The position numbers were made by a program, and so were the translations under genes. DNA of 64,000 bases, from positions 3,510,026-3,574,025 of the forward strand of contig LR990061.1 in assembly GCA_905147135.1 (NCBI GenBank), given 5' to 3'. The notes under the pieces were generated by a model. That model worked only from the letters and a program-made list of their open reading frames with translations. It was not told the origin of the DNA and did not search any database. Origin of the DNA: Blastobasis lacticolella. Its lineage: Eukaryota > Arthropoda > Insecta > Lepidoptera > Blastobasidae. Position 1 is the first letter of the stretch; the number at the start of each line of letters is the position of its first letter. Below, in pieces: positions 1 to 10,920 of this stretch.

Positions 1-1
1 T

Positions 2-2428
2 TTTGTAGAAGTGTCGAAAAGTGTGATGAGCGAGGCTCAGTTTGATTTGCGGGGATGGGTCTACGGGCCATGCGAAGTGGAAAATAGTCAGTCCGTGCTG
101 GGATTGCGGTGGAACAACAAGGAGGATGTGCTCCGCATTGAACCCGAGTACCGCGATTTGAGCGATGTTGTAACGAAACGGATTTTGTTATCATTTGCCC
201 AAAGAATTTTCGACCCGATTGGATTCACTTGTCCAACAAGCATCGTTCCGAAAATACTATTACAGAAATGTTGGTCACTGAAGAAAGACTGGGATGAAAC
301 ACTACCTAGAGATATTGTGAATGAATTTATATCTTGGGTGCGTGAACTGAGTGCAATATCTGATATAAAAATCCCACGACGTTTGTCCGATTATGCTCTG
401 TCAGATGAGGTTAATGTATCACTTCATACTTTCAGCGATGCGTGTAAATTGGCATACGCTGCGTGTGTATTCATTCGGACGGAATGCCAGGGAAATGTCC
501 AGGTGCGTTTAGTGGTAGCCAAATCTAGGGTGGCGCCTATAAAAGCGATTACGATCCCTAGATTGGAGCTGGTAGCAGCAGTGATGGGTGTAAGGCTATA
601 CCAGCAGCGTGTTAATGCCTTGGCATTAAATAATGTGGAGTCCTATTTTTGGACTGATTCGTCAATGGCTCTCACTTGGATTAAGGGTGAGCGTAATTGG
701 ACAGTATTTGTAAATAATCGAGTGAAGGAAATTCATAGCTTCACCCAAAGGAATCAGTTGCGTCACGTAACTGGCGCTAACAACCCGGCTGATTTACCGT
801 CGCGGGGCTGTTCGCCAGGAAAACTGGTGTCATCGCTGTGGTGGACTGGGCCTAGGTGGTTGTACGGCAGTGTAGATGAGTGGCCTGTGTCAGCGGTGAT
901 TGTAGATGATGAGTCGAGTCTAGAAGTTAGGAACACTGTTGTCGTTAGTACTGATAAAAAGCGATTCAGTGAAAATTTCCTCTACTTTAGTAAATTCAGT
1001 AAAATGGTGAGATGCATGGGTTGGATTATGAGATTTGTACATAATTGCAAAAATACGGGCAACAGGCGGCAAGGAAATTTGTCGTTTGATGAATATGTGA
1101 GCGCAGAGAGATCACTAATGAAATTGTTGCAGTCAGAACATTATGATGTGACATCACCGTGTGCAGTGAAAGACTTACAGACGGTTCGATTTGATGACGG
1201 ACTGATCCGCGTCAAATCAAGGTTGCTTTTAGGTGATGAGCCTGAAAATTTTAAATATCCCATTTTGATTCCGGGTAAGTGCGAAATTACTCATCGGTTG
1301 ATTTACCAAGAGCATTGCAAACTTCAACACGCTGGTGCTTCTATAGTTATCGGCAATCTGAGGGAAACTTACTGGCTTACGAGTGCACGTCGTAATGTTC
1401 AGGCGGTGATATCATCTTGTTTGAGGTGCAGGAGAATGACGTGCAAGGCAGCTCAGGCTCCTACCGCGCCTTTGCCAGAAAATAGAACCAAGCTCGGCAA
1501 GGTGTTTGAGGTAACGGGCGTCGATTTAGCAGGGCCCATGTTTTTAAAAACAGGTGAAAAATGTTGGATTGTTTTATTCACGTGTGCGGTATATCGTGCT
1601 GTTCATCTCGAACTGACTATGGGATTGTCTAGCGAGTGTTTTCTGATGGTGTTAAGGCAATTCATAGCCAGAAGGGGTAGAGTACGAGTTATATATTCTG
1701 ACAACGGAACTAACTTTGTTGGAACAAACAATTTATTTAAAAATATAGATTGGGATTTTTTACAGAGTCAGACACATTTGGATCGTATCGAATGGAGGTT
1801 TATTGTGCCTAGTGCACCGTGGTGGGGTGGATTTTGGGAGCGCCTCATAAAGTGTTTGAAGGACTTGCTTCGTAGAATGTTGGGGAAAGCAGCGTTAAGT
1901 TACACTGAGCTAGAGACTGTATTATGTGATTGTGAGTCTACGTTAAATTCAAGACCCCTGACTTATGTCTCGGAGAAGGACGTGTTAACGCCGTTATCTC
2001 CTAAACATTTTCTACAGGTTTTGACTTCTTGTCAGGTAAATGACCTTGATGAGATCGACGCGAATGCTTTAAACTTGCGCGTAAATTATTTGCAAAAGTT
2101 AAGGATGAATTGGAGGCATCGTTTTAGGAAGGAATATTTAGGACTATTGGTCAACCGTAATGTAAATTCAAAAAATTGTGGTTTTCAAGTAAAAGATGTC
2201 GTACTGATGGAAACAGATGCAAAACGCCAGTTATGGCCTATAGGCGTTGTACATGAACTTATAGTTGGTGCAGATAATGTCTCTAGGGCGGCGGTTGTAA
2301 AGGTGAATAACAGGTTTTTCAAGAGACCGATTCAGCAGTTGTATCCACTAGAGGTGCACCGACCCCAACAATATATGAGTATGACACGGTCAGGGCGGAG
2401 GGTAAGGGCACCTGAGCGCTATAGGTAG
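2..2428 (+). CDS. BEL/Pao retrotransposon pol polyprotein, 3' part (RT end, RNase H, integrase)
   Basis: Open frame from the window edge to a TAG at 2426, so the 5' part of the element lies outside; there is no real start here. Residue numbers count from position 11. The end of reverse transcriptase is followed by an RNase H-like section with FSDACKLAYAACVF (about residue 140), IPRLELVAA (about 181) and FWTDSSMALTWIKG (about 213). The integrase zinc finger has paired His in the 430s-440s and SCLRCRR near 470. The DDE core has GVDLAGP (about 503), SDNGTNF (about 563) and GGFWERL (about 604). A C-terminal section around WPIGVVHEL, about 740, matches the usual end of BEL/Pao pol. In this family pol copies the RNA genome and inserts the DNA. 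No stop or frameshift interrupts more than 800 codons, which suggests a young copy. The class is firm; the subfamily is not assigned. Confidence 0.93.
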   Translation, partial: FVEVSKSVMSEAQFDLRGWVYGPCEVENSQSVLGLRWNNKEDVLRIEPEYRDLSDVVTKRILLSFAQRIFDPIGFTCPTSIVPKILLQKCWSLKKDWDETLPRDIVNEFISWVRELSAISDIKIPRRLSDYALSDEVNVSLHTFSDACKLAYAACVFIRTECQGNVQVRLVVAKSRVAPIKAITIPRLELVAAVMGVRLYQQRVNALALNNVESYFWTDSSMALTWIKGERNWTVFVNNRVKEIHSFTQRNQLRHVTGANNPADLPSRGCSPGKLVSSLWWTGPRWLYGSVDEWPVSAVIVDDESSLEVRNTVVVSTDKKRFSENFLYFSKFSKMVRCMGWIMRFVHNCKNTGNRRQGNLSFDEYVSAERSLMKLLQSEHYDVTSPCAVKDLQTVRFDDGLIRVKSRLLLGDEPENFKYPILIPGKCEITHRLIYQEHCKLQHAGASIVIGNLRETYWLTSARRNVQAVISSCLRCRRMTCKAAQAPTAPLPENRTKLGKVFEVTGVDLAGPMFLKTGEKCWIVLFTCAVYRAVHLELTMGLSSECFLMVLRQFIARRGRVRVIYSDNGTNFVGTNNLFKNIDWDFLQSQTHLDRIEWRFIVPSAPWWGGFWERLIKCLKDLLRRMLGKAALSYTELETVLCDCESTLNSRPLTYVSEKDVLTPLSPKHFLQVLTSCQVNDLDEIDANALNLRVNYLQKLRMNWRHRFRKEYLGLLVNRNVNSKNCGFQVKDVVLMETDAKRQLWPIGVVHELIVGADNVSRAAVVKVNNRFFKRPIQQLYPLEVHRPQQYMSMTRSGRRVRAPERYR

Positions 2429-2732
2429 GGTAGCATTATAATTTTTTCTTGCTTTATCTATAACGGAAAATGTTATCTTTGTAGACTGTGTTTCTAGTAA
2501 AATATTGAAGTAAAGCAGTTTACTTGTTATGTTTCAGTTTATAAATTGTATTACATGATAAAATTTAACTTATATGACATAATTGTACCTTAGTTAACGA
2601 TCCTCTTCTCGAGGGTTGGGAGGACTCTCACAGATAGGTTTATACAGCATGTTTTTTTTTTTTTTACTTACTAGTACTGTACTATTTATAGTTTTGTTGG
2701 AATGTTCGTACGTCTTCTCGGGGTTGGGAGGA

Positions 2733-2929
2733 TGTTGGAACTCCTTGTTCTTTATTTTTCTTTATTCTTAAGTTGTCAAATAAGGCAATGACAAGATGAA
2801 GCGCAGTGTAATAATTTTAATGTCATAATAAACGACCGGGAGGAAACCGGCTTTTAAGAATTCGCGTATTTATTTCCTTAGAAGTTTGAGGACCCGCTCC
2901 CGGGTAGTTACGTTGCTCCAGGTTCGCAC
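2733..2929 (+). mobile_element. Probable 3' LTR of the BEL/Pao element
   Basis: The purine-rich tract GGGGTTGGGAGGA ends at 2732 and is followed at once by TGTTGGAACTCC, as expected at a polypurine tract/LTR boundary. A possible end is TTCGCACA at 2922-2929, giving TG...CA termini. An AATAAA lies near 2827. A second copy of the purine tract (CGAGGGTTGGGAGGA) lies about 100 bp upstream near 2612, so the LTR could start earlier. The 5' LTR is outside the window, so the boundaries are inference. Confidence 0.4.
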
Positions 2930-4456
2930 AACCTAACCATTGTTAAGTTACTGGTATGACAATTTTATTTTCTGGCCAGTACTTTCAGATGTTTTGTATA
3001 AAAATGTATGAAACGTGAATGAAGCCTTTAAACATTTTAAATTTTATTACGAACACACATCGGGTTAGGAGAAGGTAAATAATAGCTCGTAAAATAAGTT
3101 GTTATACATTTATTTATTTCACAGTTTTACAGAATAAAAAATATTATTCAAAAAGGTTACATTATTAAGTTGTAATGCCAATTACAAATCTGCAATTTCT
3201 AATTTTGGTAATAGCCAGTATACACCATATACCTAAAATACAAATAGAAAAAAAAAACAACAATCAAAATTAAAATATAAGCTTCTCTCTCTAAAATATA
3301 ATATAAGATTCTCTCTCTGTATGTTTGTGTGCCTGTGTTTGTATGTGTGTTCGTGTTATCCTTCACGCGACTGGAGGTACTGGATAACCCTTTTTGTATA
3401 TTGTGCTCGGCTAAGATGGAAAACGTCAGCACTGTCGAAGAGGCACTTCTCATACCCGTCATCAAATAGCCCTATTGAGCGGAGAGCCCAGGGCGTAGCC
3501 GCTGCGCGCGCGGCGGTGGTCAAGTAGCCGAGGCCAGCAAAATAGGTTAGGTACTCAAATCAAACAAATCTAAACTGTATTATTATAACAGATACCTAAT
3601 AGAAACACGTAGGTACCTGTTTATCTCTTTCATGTTAGGTGGTTATTTTAATAGCCACCTGTTTAGGATTTAAAATATGAAAACAGCAACATAAAATGAT
3701 TTTTATGTTGCATAAATGTTACTCTGCTGTTGTTGTTTCACATAGTTTTACTATCAAATTTCGCCATAGAACGACTACTGGGTCATTATAACTATTTAAA
3801 ATGACTGGTCACGTACATATTTTATGGTTAATTAAAATAATAAAAGAAGTTTATTTTGACAATTTCTACTTTTATTTTTGTTTTGTTTTACAGAGTATAC
3901 TCAACTTTAAATAAATTCGTTATAAGAAAATTTGATTTTTAGGTTTTTGTTGTGGAAAGAAAGAAAATATATAGTGATTTTTGGTATTTTTTTGCTCAAC
4001 AGTAATGGTGGTTAGTTAACCACTTTCATCCTCAAAAACCTAAAACTAGAATTTTTTTCTTTACGTTTTTACAATTTGTATCCCACAACATTTTTTATGA
4101 GCAATAAATAAACAAAAAAGTTTAATATTGTTCTCTACATAAAAGTGTGATGGACGGAGTAAATATCGCAATCCTTTGAAAATGTCCGCCACTGTAGCTA
4201 CAGTGGTCGCGCAATTTTTAACAGTAATTATCACCATTCCTCAGCGGCGGTTGAGGCACTTCACATTTATTTCGACGACTGTACCTTGTAACTGCCTCTT
4301 TGGTGGTTGGGTTCGGTTCTTCTATCTTCTGCCTTTAAATCTACTACTTATCCCTACTTATTTGTATGTTTTGTTATCTGTGGAATTTTATTTGGAGGAA
4401 AAAAAGGAGACCTATAATATATTTATGTATTAGGTTTAAAGAAATCATAAGTAAGT
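2930..4456. other. AT-rich intergenic DNA with one possible exon
   Basis: Apart from the candidate exon at 3356-3501, I see only AT-rich sequence. A short inverted repeat (AGGTGGTTA/TAGCCACCT) lies near 3636-3667, and a loose fold-back involving AGGTTTTTG and CAAAAACCT lies at about 3940-4050. The stretch TATTTATTTCACAGTTTTAC near 3109 resembles one at about 47,940, which hints at a shared repeat 3' end. Confidence 0.4.
3356..3501 (-). CDS. Candidate terminal exon, unknown protein
   Basis: On the - strand, after a possible CAG acceptor at 3504-3502, a 48-codon frame runs to TAA at 3358-3356. It has a protein-like composition, including FDDGYEKCLFDSADVF followed by a likely amphipathic helix around RAQYTKRVIQYLQ. 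A second possible acceptor (CTCAATAG) lies about 30 bases further in. A - strand AATAAA at about 3110-3115 could serve as poly(A) signal. The patch is GC-richer than its surroundings. I do not recognise the protein, and it could equally be a decayed transposon end or chance. No upstream exon was identified. Confidence 0.27.
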
Positions 4457-4575
4457 GAAAACTCTTTATTGCACACACAAAAGTCAAATATAAAAAACAG
4501 AAAAAAAAAACAATTTACATGCGAGCAAAGGCGGCCTTATCGCTTTAAGCCACCTCTTCCAGACAACCTTTGGGA
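4457..4575 (-). repeat. LINE 3'-end repeat, copy 1
   Basis: On the - strand it contains the phrase GCGATAAGGCCGCC, then a T-rich stretch and a tail near TGCAATAAAG. The same phrase and tail occur on the + strand at 21,170-21,290 and 36,470-36,590. It looks like the 3' untranslated end of a non-LTR element. This copy is short and truncated. Confidence 0.6.
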
Positions 4576-4734
4576 AGAGGTTAGTTATCACAGTATCTCA
4601 TAGTAGTGCAATAGCAAATAATATCATACATACCTATTAACATATTTTACGGATAAAAAGTACATATCTACGTAATTTAATTAGTTTTAACCGTTTTATT
4701 ATGTGCTGTAAATTTTTTGGCAACCCTACATCAG

Positions 4735-4900
4735 GATATCATGGAGCCGCCCGACTATGGAAATCGGTACCTCCACACGATCGCACGCATGGTCCACCGT
4801 CCAGCTAATGGAAAGCGGCCACCGTCGTCCACGATATCTGCAACCTTTAGGTTGGACACTAGGTTAGGGTAGCTTAGGTTGTAGGTAGACGCCCTTTAGG
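4735..4900 (+). repeat. Remnant of the CCACCTGATGGAAAGTGGTC repeat family
   Basis: Contains GGAGCCGCCCGACT followed by CTAATGGAAAGCGGCCACCG. Both phrases also occur in the longer copy at 62,845-63,202, on the opposite strand. Heavily diverged fragment. Confidence 0.4.
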
Positions 4901-5069
4901 GAGCAGATGCAGATGGTCCTATTTTTTTAAGATAAAATATAGCCTTTGTTACTCATTGATAATGTAGCACTCTATAGGCGGAAGAATATTTTATATCGGT
5001 AAAGAGTTTATCTATTACAAATAAATGTACAATCAAACAAACCGACAAACAATCTTGATCTTGGTCTTG

Positions 5070-5170
5070 ATTACAATCTAGGCGCCGTCAAGGCTAGAGT
5101 GAATAGGCTGATCCTAGACAGGCATGCTCCATCTTCGGCCGCACCGCAGGTGAGAATGCCTGGCTAGTCC
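5070..5170 (-). repeat. Fragment of the GACCGCCATCTCACC repeat family
   Basis: Carries the reverse complement of the AGATGGAGCATGCCTGTCTAG module. That module is also at about 18,455-18,540 (-) and at about 20,955-21,065, 22,030-22,140, 22,268-22,400 and 43,975-44,095 (all +). Dispersed repeat, probably the end of a non-LTR element. Confidence 0.5.
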
Positions 5171-5552
5171 AATTATAAAAAACAACTTTATAATATTATC
5201 TGTGAATGTAGAATATTGTATTCAGGTTTAGGGTAATTGATATTGTTGCGATATTTTTTGTTATCTAAATGCGTAATTACAGCAATTTAGCAAAAGTCTA
5301 TAATAAAGGTTACCTACAATGATTTTGTTTATTTAGTGACACGCAGGTTTAGCAATAGAGTCTAATAATAAGGAAGATCCTTGGTTGAACATTCATTCAA
5401 TCTGTAAAATCTGTGTTGCATAAGGGTCCAATGCACAATGGTGTAGGTAGTAGCAAGCCAGAAAAGAGGCAGCGACGTTTTATATCAAAACCCTCCAATA
5501 AAAATAACTGAAACTGGAGAAACTTTATAAATATAAAAATATACAAAATTAC

Positions 5553-5800
5553 CAAGAGCGTCGGTAGCGTAATGGATAAAGGGTCAGACTCGTATCCCGA
5601 GGTATGAGGAGCGACAGTTCGAACCCCATTGTCGCCATGTACCAATAACTCTTTTCTGAGTATGTACATGAGTTGAACACTAACCGATGCTCTCAAAATG
5701 AGCAAAAACATCGTGAGGAAACCAGGCTATTGTAGGTGTAACTATGATCTAATCTGGTCCGGTTCTCCTGTTAAGGTTACCGTCTTAAATAGTCCCAATT
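5553..5800 (+). repeat. SINE family A (tRNA-Ser/Leu-like head)
   Basis: The tRNA-like head has an A-box-like segment (TAGCGTAATGGATAA) and a B box (AGTTCGAACCCC). It is followed by the body shared by all family members: CATGTACCAATAACTC, TTTTCTGAG, CTAACCGATGC, then the GATCTAATCTGGTC module. RNA polymerase III promoter boxes drive such elements and a LINE supplies reverse transcription. This copy is diverged and 3'-truncated. The best-preserved copy is at 46,360-46,707. Confidence 0.75.
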
Positions 5801-5999
5801 TGGGCGCCATTTTGAGTAGAGAGAGTTTAGTAGAGCTAAACATATTTTTTAATTATTTTAACATACCCAACAAACATTCAACTCCAACCTTCCTAAATGT
5901 ATGAGATGTAGGATGAATGTAAAAGATGCAAAATGACGTATGACAAGTTCATACTTGCAATAGTGTAGTTTGTGGCACTCGAGTGCTCCTACGGGCGAG

Positions 6000-6310
6000 A
6001 GTGTGCATGTATGTATCAGGTGGTAGGACTCTGTCAAGCCTGAGAAGTCCGCCTGGGTGAGTACCACCACCTTATCTATTTCTGCCGCTAAGCAACAATG
6101 CTTGCATTGTTGTGTTCCGGTTTAATGAATATGGTAGCTAGTGCAATTTCAGGCATGAGGCATTTTAGTCCTCACAGTGACAACGCTCTTTTTATTTTGT
6201 TGCCAGCAACCTAAGTGCATGAATCGTAGATGCTATGGGCGACAGTTGCCGCTTCCCATCAGGTGGGCTGTCTGCTCGTTTCAATCTGCGTAGTATAACA
6301 AAAAAAAGTT
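6000..6310 (+). repeat. Dispersed repeat with GTCCGCCTGGGTGAGTAC module
   Basis: Modules in order: CAAGCCTGAGAAGTCCGCCT, CTATTTCTGCCGC, AAGCAACAATGCTTGC, then TTCCCATCAGGTGGGCTGTC and an A-run. A reverse-strand relative lies at 20,650-20,925. Partial relatives lie at about 14,185-14,285 and at the right end of the window (63,905-63,975). Probably a non-autonomous retroelement with an A-rich tail. Confidence 0.6.
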
Positions 6311-6599
6311 AATACGTTAATAAACCGAAATCCTCTAGCCCAGTCCATCCAGCCTGACCCCGTCCCTAGTCGGACAGACAGACAAACGGACCAATTTGAC
6401 TGGAATGCGTTCGTTGGCGCCCACACATCCTCGTTTAGGCGATCGCGTGTTCACTCCACGCATTGTGAAGGCCGTATCTGTCTGTTTAAGTGTCTGCCAG
6501 ACGGCGTGTCCTGGATGAGTTGGCGGTTTTAGCCTAGGCACAGATTAGAAGCTACTATGCCTAGGTGTCAAAAATCAGTGGCTGTTTTTTTATGTAATA

Positions 6600-6940
6600 C
6601 GGCAGATAAAGAAGCAAGCGGGCCACCTGATGGAAAGTGGTCACCGTCGCCTATGGACATCGGCAACACCAGGGGCGCTATTAATGCGTTGCTCTAAGGA
6701 GACCTCTGGTCGTGTGGTGTCCTACAGATTAGAATAGCACCAACCCCTTACACTCGTGGGTGTCGTACAAGGCGACTAATGTTTACGAGGCAAAAGAACT
6801 AGAGTCTCCGTAGACTGGGAAATGGGTTGCGGCGTTTTCCATCGTTATATTTACAATACTGCAATCTCCAACCCACCTGCCAAGCGCGGAGATTATAGCC
6901 CTAAGCCCTGCAGTGGATTGTTATGGGCTGTGATGATGAT
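6600..6940 (+). repeat. Two joined repeat fragments
   Basis: The first part (6600-6710) has GCGGGCCACCTGATGGAAAG followed by an ATCGGCAACACCAG stretch, a member of the family seen at 39,139 and 63,000. The second part (6712-6940) has GTGGTGTCCTACAGATTAG, CACTCGTGGGTGTCGTAC, CAAGCGCGGAGATTATAG and a (TGATGA)n tail. It matches 21,642-21,895 closely and, in part, 12,630-12,700, 42,640-42,800 and 50,220-50,325. Confidence 0.6.
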
Positions 6941-6999
6941 GATAACAGATTAGAAAAAAGGTACTATGTCTAGGTGTCAGAATGCAGCGTCAGTGCTCC

Positions 7000-7125
7000 T
7001 TCAGAGTGGTTGGGGTATCCGACTCGTAAGCGAGAGGTACCCGGTCGAATCCCGCTGCGGCCATGTACCAAAGACTCTTTTCTGAGTTATGTACATTAGT
7101 TGAATGCTAACCGATGCTCGCTCCG
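7000..7125 (+). repeat. SINE family A, head fragment
   Basis: tRNA-like head with TGGTTGGGGTATCCGACTCG, CGAGAGGTACCCGGTCGAAT (degraded B box) and CATGTACCAAAGACTC. The family module ends at CTAACCGATGCTC, after which unrelated sequence begins. Confidence 0.75.
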
Positions 7126-7379
7126 ATTCTCATATTAGCAATACGAAAAGAGTACGATTTAAAAAAAGAAAAATCAGCATCTTGCATTAAAATATCGAAA
7201 CGCTCGTCTCGATTCGAACGGTTTTCAGTTTTTATTTTCGGCGTGCCTAACTCTATATTTGTTAAATCACATTGGCAATATGAATTAATACGGTTAAGCA
7301 TTACCTATGCATCAAAATATCAAATTTTTCAAAATTGAAATCCGTTCAAATCCAAGCGAACGAAAAAATAGAGACTCTG

Positions 7380-7650
7380 ATCGTAAGTAATCACCGACAC
7401 CCAAAGCCACCCTCTACACCCGGAGAGTCCTGGATGTTACTACTTCAGGGTTTGAGGCAGGAAACGGCAGGATACACTATAAAGTTAAACATATCACCGA
7501 ACTTCGGATGTGGAATGAGCTCCCAGCCACAGTTTGCTTTGGACTATGACATGGAATCATTCAAGGTCTCTTCAGAGGCGGCCAAACTCCCCTGGTGTGG
7601 CTGATCTCACATCGGCGATGACAACTTGGGAGGCCTGCTTGCCTGTTTGT
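7380..7650 (+). pseudogene. Non-LTR retrotransposon ORF2 C-terminus, decayed
   Basis: Frames shift, but the stretch around TGGAATGAGCTCCCAGCCAC reads as WNELPAT, followed by a DMESFK-like segment. WNELP followed by an YNMxxFK segment is a common C-terminal end of CR1/jockey-type ORF2 proteins. The downstream GCCTGCTTGCCTGTTTGTCG and A-rich end suggest the element's 3' end. A related but different end is at 25,735-25,965. Confidence 0.5.
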
Positions 7651-9260
7651 CGGCCGTATAACATAAAAAAATCTCTTTATGGGATACACTCATAATAATA
7701 TGCTAATGTATTCTCCACTACTGCCCTCTAGCGTCAACAGCGGGAACCGCCGATGTTTGGGCGCGGCCTGCGCAATGCCGCCGCCGTAAACCCCGTACGG
7801 CTTCAGTTTTACGCTAAGCCAATAATAATATTTCGCGAGCTTCCGAACTGCGTGGTAGCTTCACTCGGTCTGTAACTATTTAGTTAGGTATGAAACTCAC
7901 TCAGTGCATAAGCAAGCAAACAGCCGTGACCTTAATTTCGTATTCACCAACAATCACCATCATCATCATATCAGCTCATAGTGTGTCCGTCTTCGAACGT
8001 AGCCTCCTCTACAAGCTTCCACGACTGTCTGTTTCCGGCTACCTGCAGCCAATTTATTCACAAACAATACTTTACTAAAAATAAGTATAGTAGCCTTACT
8101 ATGCGAAGTACGGCACTTCTCGCACCGGGAGCCCTATTTTTGAACCGCTCGCATCTTACGCGAGCGCTCGCGTGCGCTACCTAACTCTATACATTTGTGG
8201 TAAGTTGCTAGAGACAGAAAATACAGGCATTAGAAGGCGAGCGCTCGCGTGGATGCGCGGTTCAGTAGCCGTATTCACAATGGCTCGGAAATCGGATTCG
8301 GATACGGAATCGACAAAGGACCCCGCAAAAGTTCTTAGGAATATGTGGTTTCAGTTAATTTTGATGAAATTTTCATATGTTATAGAGAGTAGAGTTTCCG
8401 TGGAATCTATCGGGATTCTGAATAACAACTTTCGAATCGATCGACACGGATTCGCCGCTCACGAATTTCATGTCGAATCGTTCGGAACAATTTCGAATCA
8501 TTGTGAATACGGCTACTGAAATTGGGCCCCTGATCTTTGCTAAGTGAATGCATTGCATTCATTACAGTTCTATGATTGGTCAATTTTGTTAATTTTGACG
8601 GACGCACAGTGCTGATCGTATCAGGGGATCAATAGAAACCAAGTGCGTAATCACACACTGTTCATATTGTGCTTTGGACATCATTTACTTAATCAAAATG
8701 TAGGTTTATAATTAGGTCAACTTAACGCCGCGTCTGCCCCACTCCAACGCATTTATTTCTGGTCGTACCCACTAGGAAAATACCTTCTGAGTTTACCAAA
8801 CTATAGTTAAAAAACGGATCTTGTTGTCAGGTCTATCTGTAACGCAGCTAACCCCAGATTTCCTTTGAAACACCACCTGAGAATCGAACCGCAACCCTCC
8901 ACCGCCCCCGGCAACCAATGCACTCGCGGTCGCGAATTGTTTTGTTGCATTTTGTACGAGCAATCTCATTAGTCAACCTACGACTGGTTACGCAAACATT
9001 GAAGATGTATAGATACCTACAATACTATAGCATTGGTATATCTAGGTGGTTTATTCTTGATTTGTATAGCAATTTATGGAATCTCATGAAAGAAATTTAA
9101 ATTTTTCGGTTGATAATAAGTCAACCATTTCACTAGATACATATTATAAAACAAATTCCCACGCTGCGTCTGTCTATTTGTCTGTAAATGATAGGTACAT
9201 TTCTCACTCTGCGTCGATCATGCTAAAATATTGCAAGTCTACTGCCCGATTGCACTAACC
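7650..9260. other. Intergenic DNA without recognised gene
   Basis: No convincing exon. A GC-richer stretch at about 7735-7870 contains TTCAGTTTT, compatible with an arthropod initiator, but I cannot connect it to a gene. At 8160-8520 GCGCTCGCG clusters occur. Confidence 0.3.
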
Positions 9261-9261
9261 T

Positions 9262-9470
9262 TTAAGGCCTTGCCACACACAAAGCTCGGCGCGAGCGCGG
9301 CTCTGGCGCGGCGCGATGCTGGCGCGTTACCTAGGCAACCATCACGCCGCGCTCGCACCGCGCTGTAGTTGCATAGCAACTATCGCGCCGCGCTCTAGTT
9401 GCCTAGCAACTATCGCACCGCGCTCGCGCCGAGCTCACGCCCCGCCGGCATCGCGCCGCCAGGGGTGGAC
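9262..9470 (+). mobile_element. GC-rich TIR element (MITE), copy 1
   Basis: Begins with AAGGCCTTGCCACACACAAA then GCTCGGCGCGAGCG. It continues as a CpG-dense block of GCGCCGCGCTC units and GTTGCCTAGGCAAC-type palindromes. The reverse complement of the same terminus ends the block at 13,103-13,262. The base composition is far from the AT-rich surroundings. The right end of this copy is unclear; it appears to stop near the GCATCGCGCCGCC stretch. Confidence 0.55.
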
Positions 9471-10160
9471 TAACGAACAAAGCGGGAAAGGCGGCCCGCC
9501 CCGGGCCTCTGGTCCAGGGGGGCCTCCAAACGTCTCTATGTTGCCTTGATCAAATCCTATACAAGGCTTTAAAATATGCTTAGAACATATCAAAGAGGTG
9601 GTTCGGAGTTGTGACAGGGGCGTAGCTATCGCCGTATCACTATTCAAACAGAATTAAGATCAGGGTCGAGGACCCCCTCCGCCAAAGAAGTAATTTTAAC
9701 TAAATAAATAAAAACAATTTAAGTTAAAGTAAACATATAAATGTGAACTGAATAAAAAGCTAGTAAAATTACATCAAACTTCTTAAACTGGGGGCCTTAT
9801 AAAGGTTGTCCGCCCAGGGCCTCTGAAGGACTTAGTTCGGCACTGCCGGCGTCGCGCCAACAAAGTGTTGCCAATGTAGGCTATTTATCGTCATTTGGGG
9901 TATTCGAGATTAAAATTGGCGACGAAAAAATTGTAATGGCGAATTGTTTAGGCTATCTCAGGCTTTGGGCCAAGGTACATAAATAAACATAAACTTAAGA
10001 GAGAAAACCCGACGGTTTCGCGGATGATTGTGGGTTCCAAGTACATTTACCTACTACTGCTCTTGCTGACACTAGCACCCATAGATATATACATCTTGAT
10101 GCGGTTGAACGAACAAATAACTCTGACGGTTACCGTAGTCAATAAAGCAGCGCCGTCTAC
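9471..10160. other. Intergenic DNA
   Basis: Contains GGGCCTCTGGTCCAGGGGGG-type sequence near 9500 and a related GGGCCTCTGAAGG near 9817, probably parts of one degraded repeat. Nothing coding is supported. Confidence 0.3.
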
Positions 10161-10280
10161 AGTGCCACAAAAATGTCTGACCGGGTGACAGCATCGCTGT
10201 TGTTGGCATTGACAGTACATTTCAAAACGGCAAAACTTAGTTCCGGCTTTGGCCACCGGATCGAATAGGTTTGTCAACAA
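10161..10280 (+). mobile_element. MITE family C (AGTGCCACAAA termini), diverged copy
   Basis: Starts AGTGCCACAAAAATGTCTGA and contains CGCTGTTGTTGGCATTGACA, GGCAAAACTTAGTTCC and TTTGGCCACCGGATCGAATA. The right terminus (GGTTTGTCAAC) is decayed. Compare the cleaner copy at 49,545-49,674. Confidence 0.65.
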
Positions 10281-10732
10281 TCTTGTCAAGCCGCCAGATA
10301 TAACATTGTTAACGCGTACAAGAATTTGTATGGACAGTGGTAACCATTCCAATAGCTATGTGTAATACGGCGTTGGATAGCTATTTTCAAGCTGAACAAA
10401 AGTAACTATGGCGCTTGTTCCAAATATTAGTCCGTTCCGGGTTATGGTGTACTAAACATATTACAGTAATAAGTATTTTTTTCTGTTCTACCCACATTTA
10501 ATGGTCAGAACTAAATCCACGGTGTTTTACCGCCAGTGCAAAGTCACATCGTGCGCATGCATGTAAGACGGCCAAATCAAAAACAATCAGATGGAGTGCA
10601 TTGAATTTGATTGAAGATACCAACTAATTATGGTCGTTTAAAAATTTTGCAATAAACACTGAAATATTTATTGCAAATGCTAAAAACATAAGTTTTACAA
10701 ATAATACATGATGTTTTTGGTTGCTGCTTATC

Positions 10733-10920
10733 GGAATTAGTGCATGTGTTTCCTACGCAACTCAGCATTCTTAGATTGCAAAGTAACGACCATTCGTAGA
10801 CATGTCCGAGACGTCACTGAGACGACATTGGAGCTCTATTGCAGTTTTAGCTCCAATGAAGTGGTCTCATTGCCTTTGTACAATGAACCGGTCCATATAT
10901 AGAAGTCTTTGCTGGCAGCA
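10733..10920 (+). repeat. Two-copy hairpin repeat E, copy 1
   Basis: Shares about 180 bp with 15,812-16,005: GGAATTAGTGCATGTGTTTC, CATTCTTAGATTG, AAAGTAACGACCATT, then a hairpin GAGACGACATTGGAGCT ... AGCTCCAATGAAGTGGTCTC, and CCATATATAGAAGT. It has no coding frame and is probably a non-autonomous element. Confidence 0.65.

Noticed and set aside
5553..5640. Genuine tRNA gene
   Set aside because: A- and B-box-like words are present but the cloverleaf does not close, and the following body is shared with other SINE copies.
8172..8519. 115-codon + strand frame
   Set aside because: Low-complexity wording, overlapping - strand frames, no splice or family evidence.
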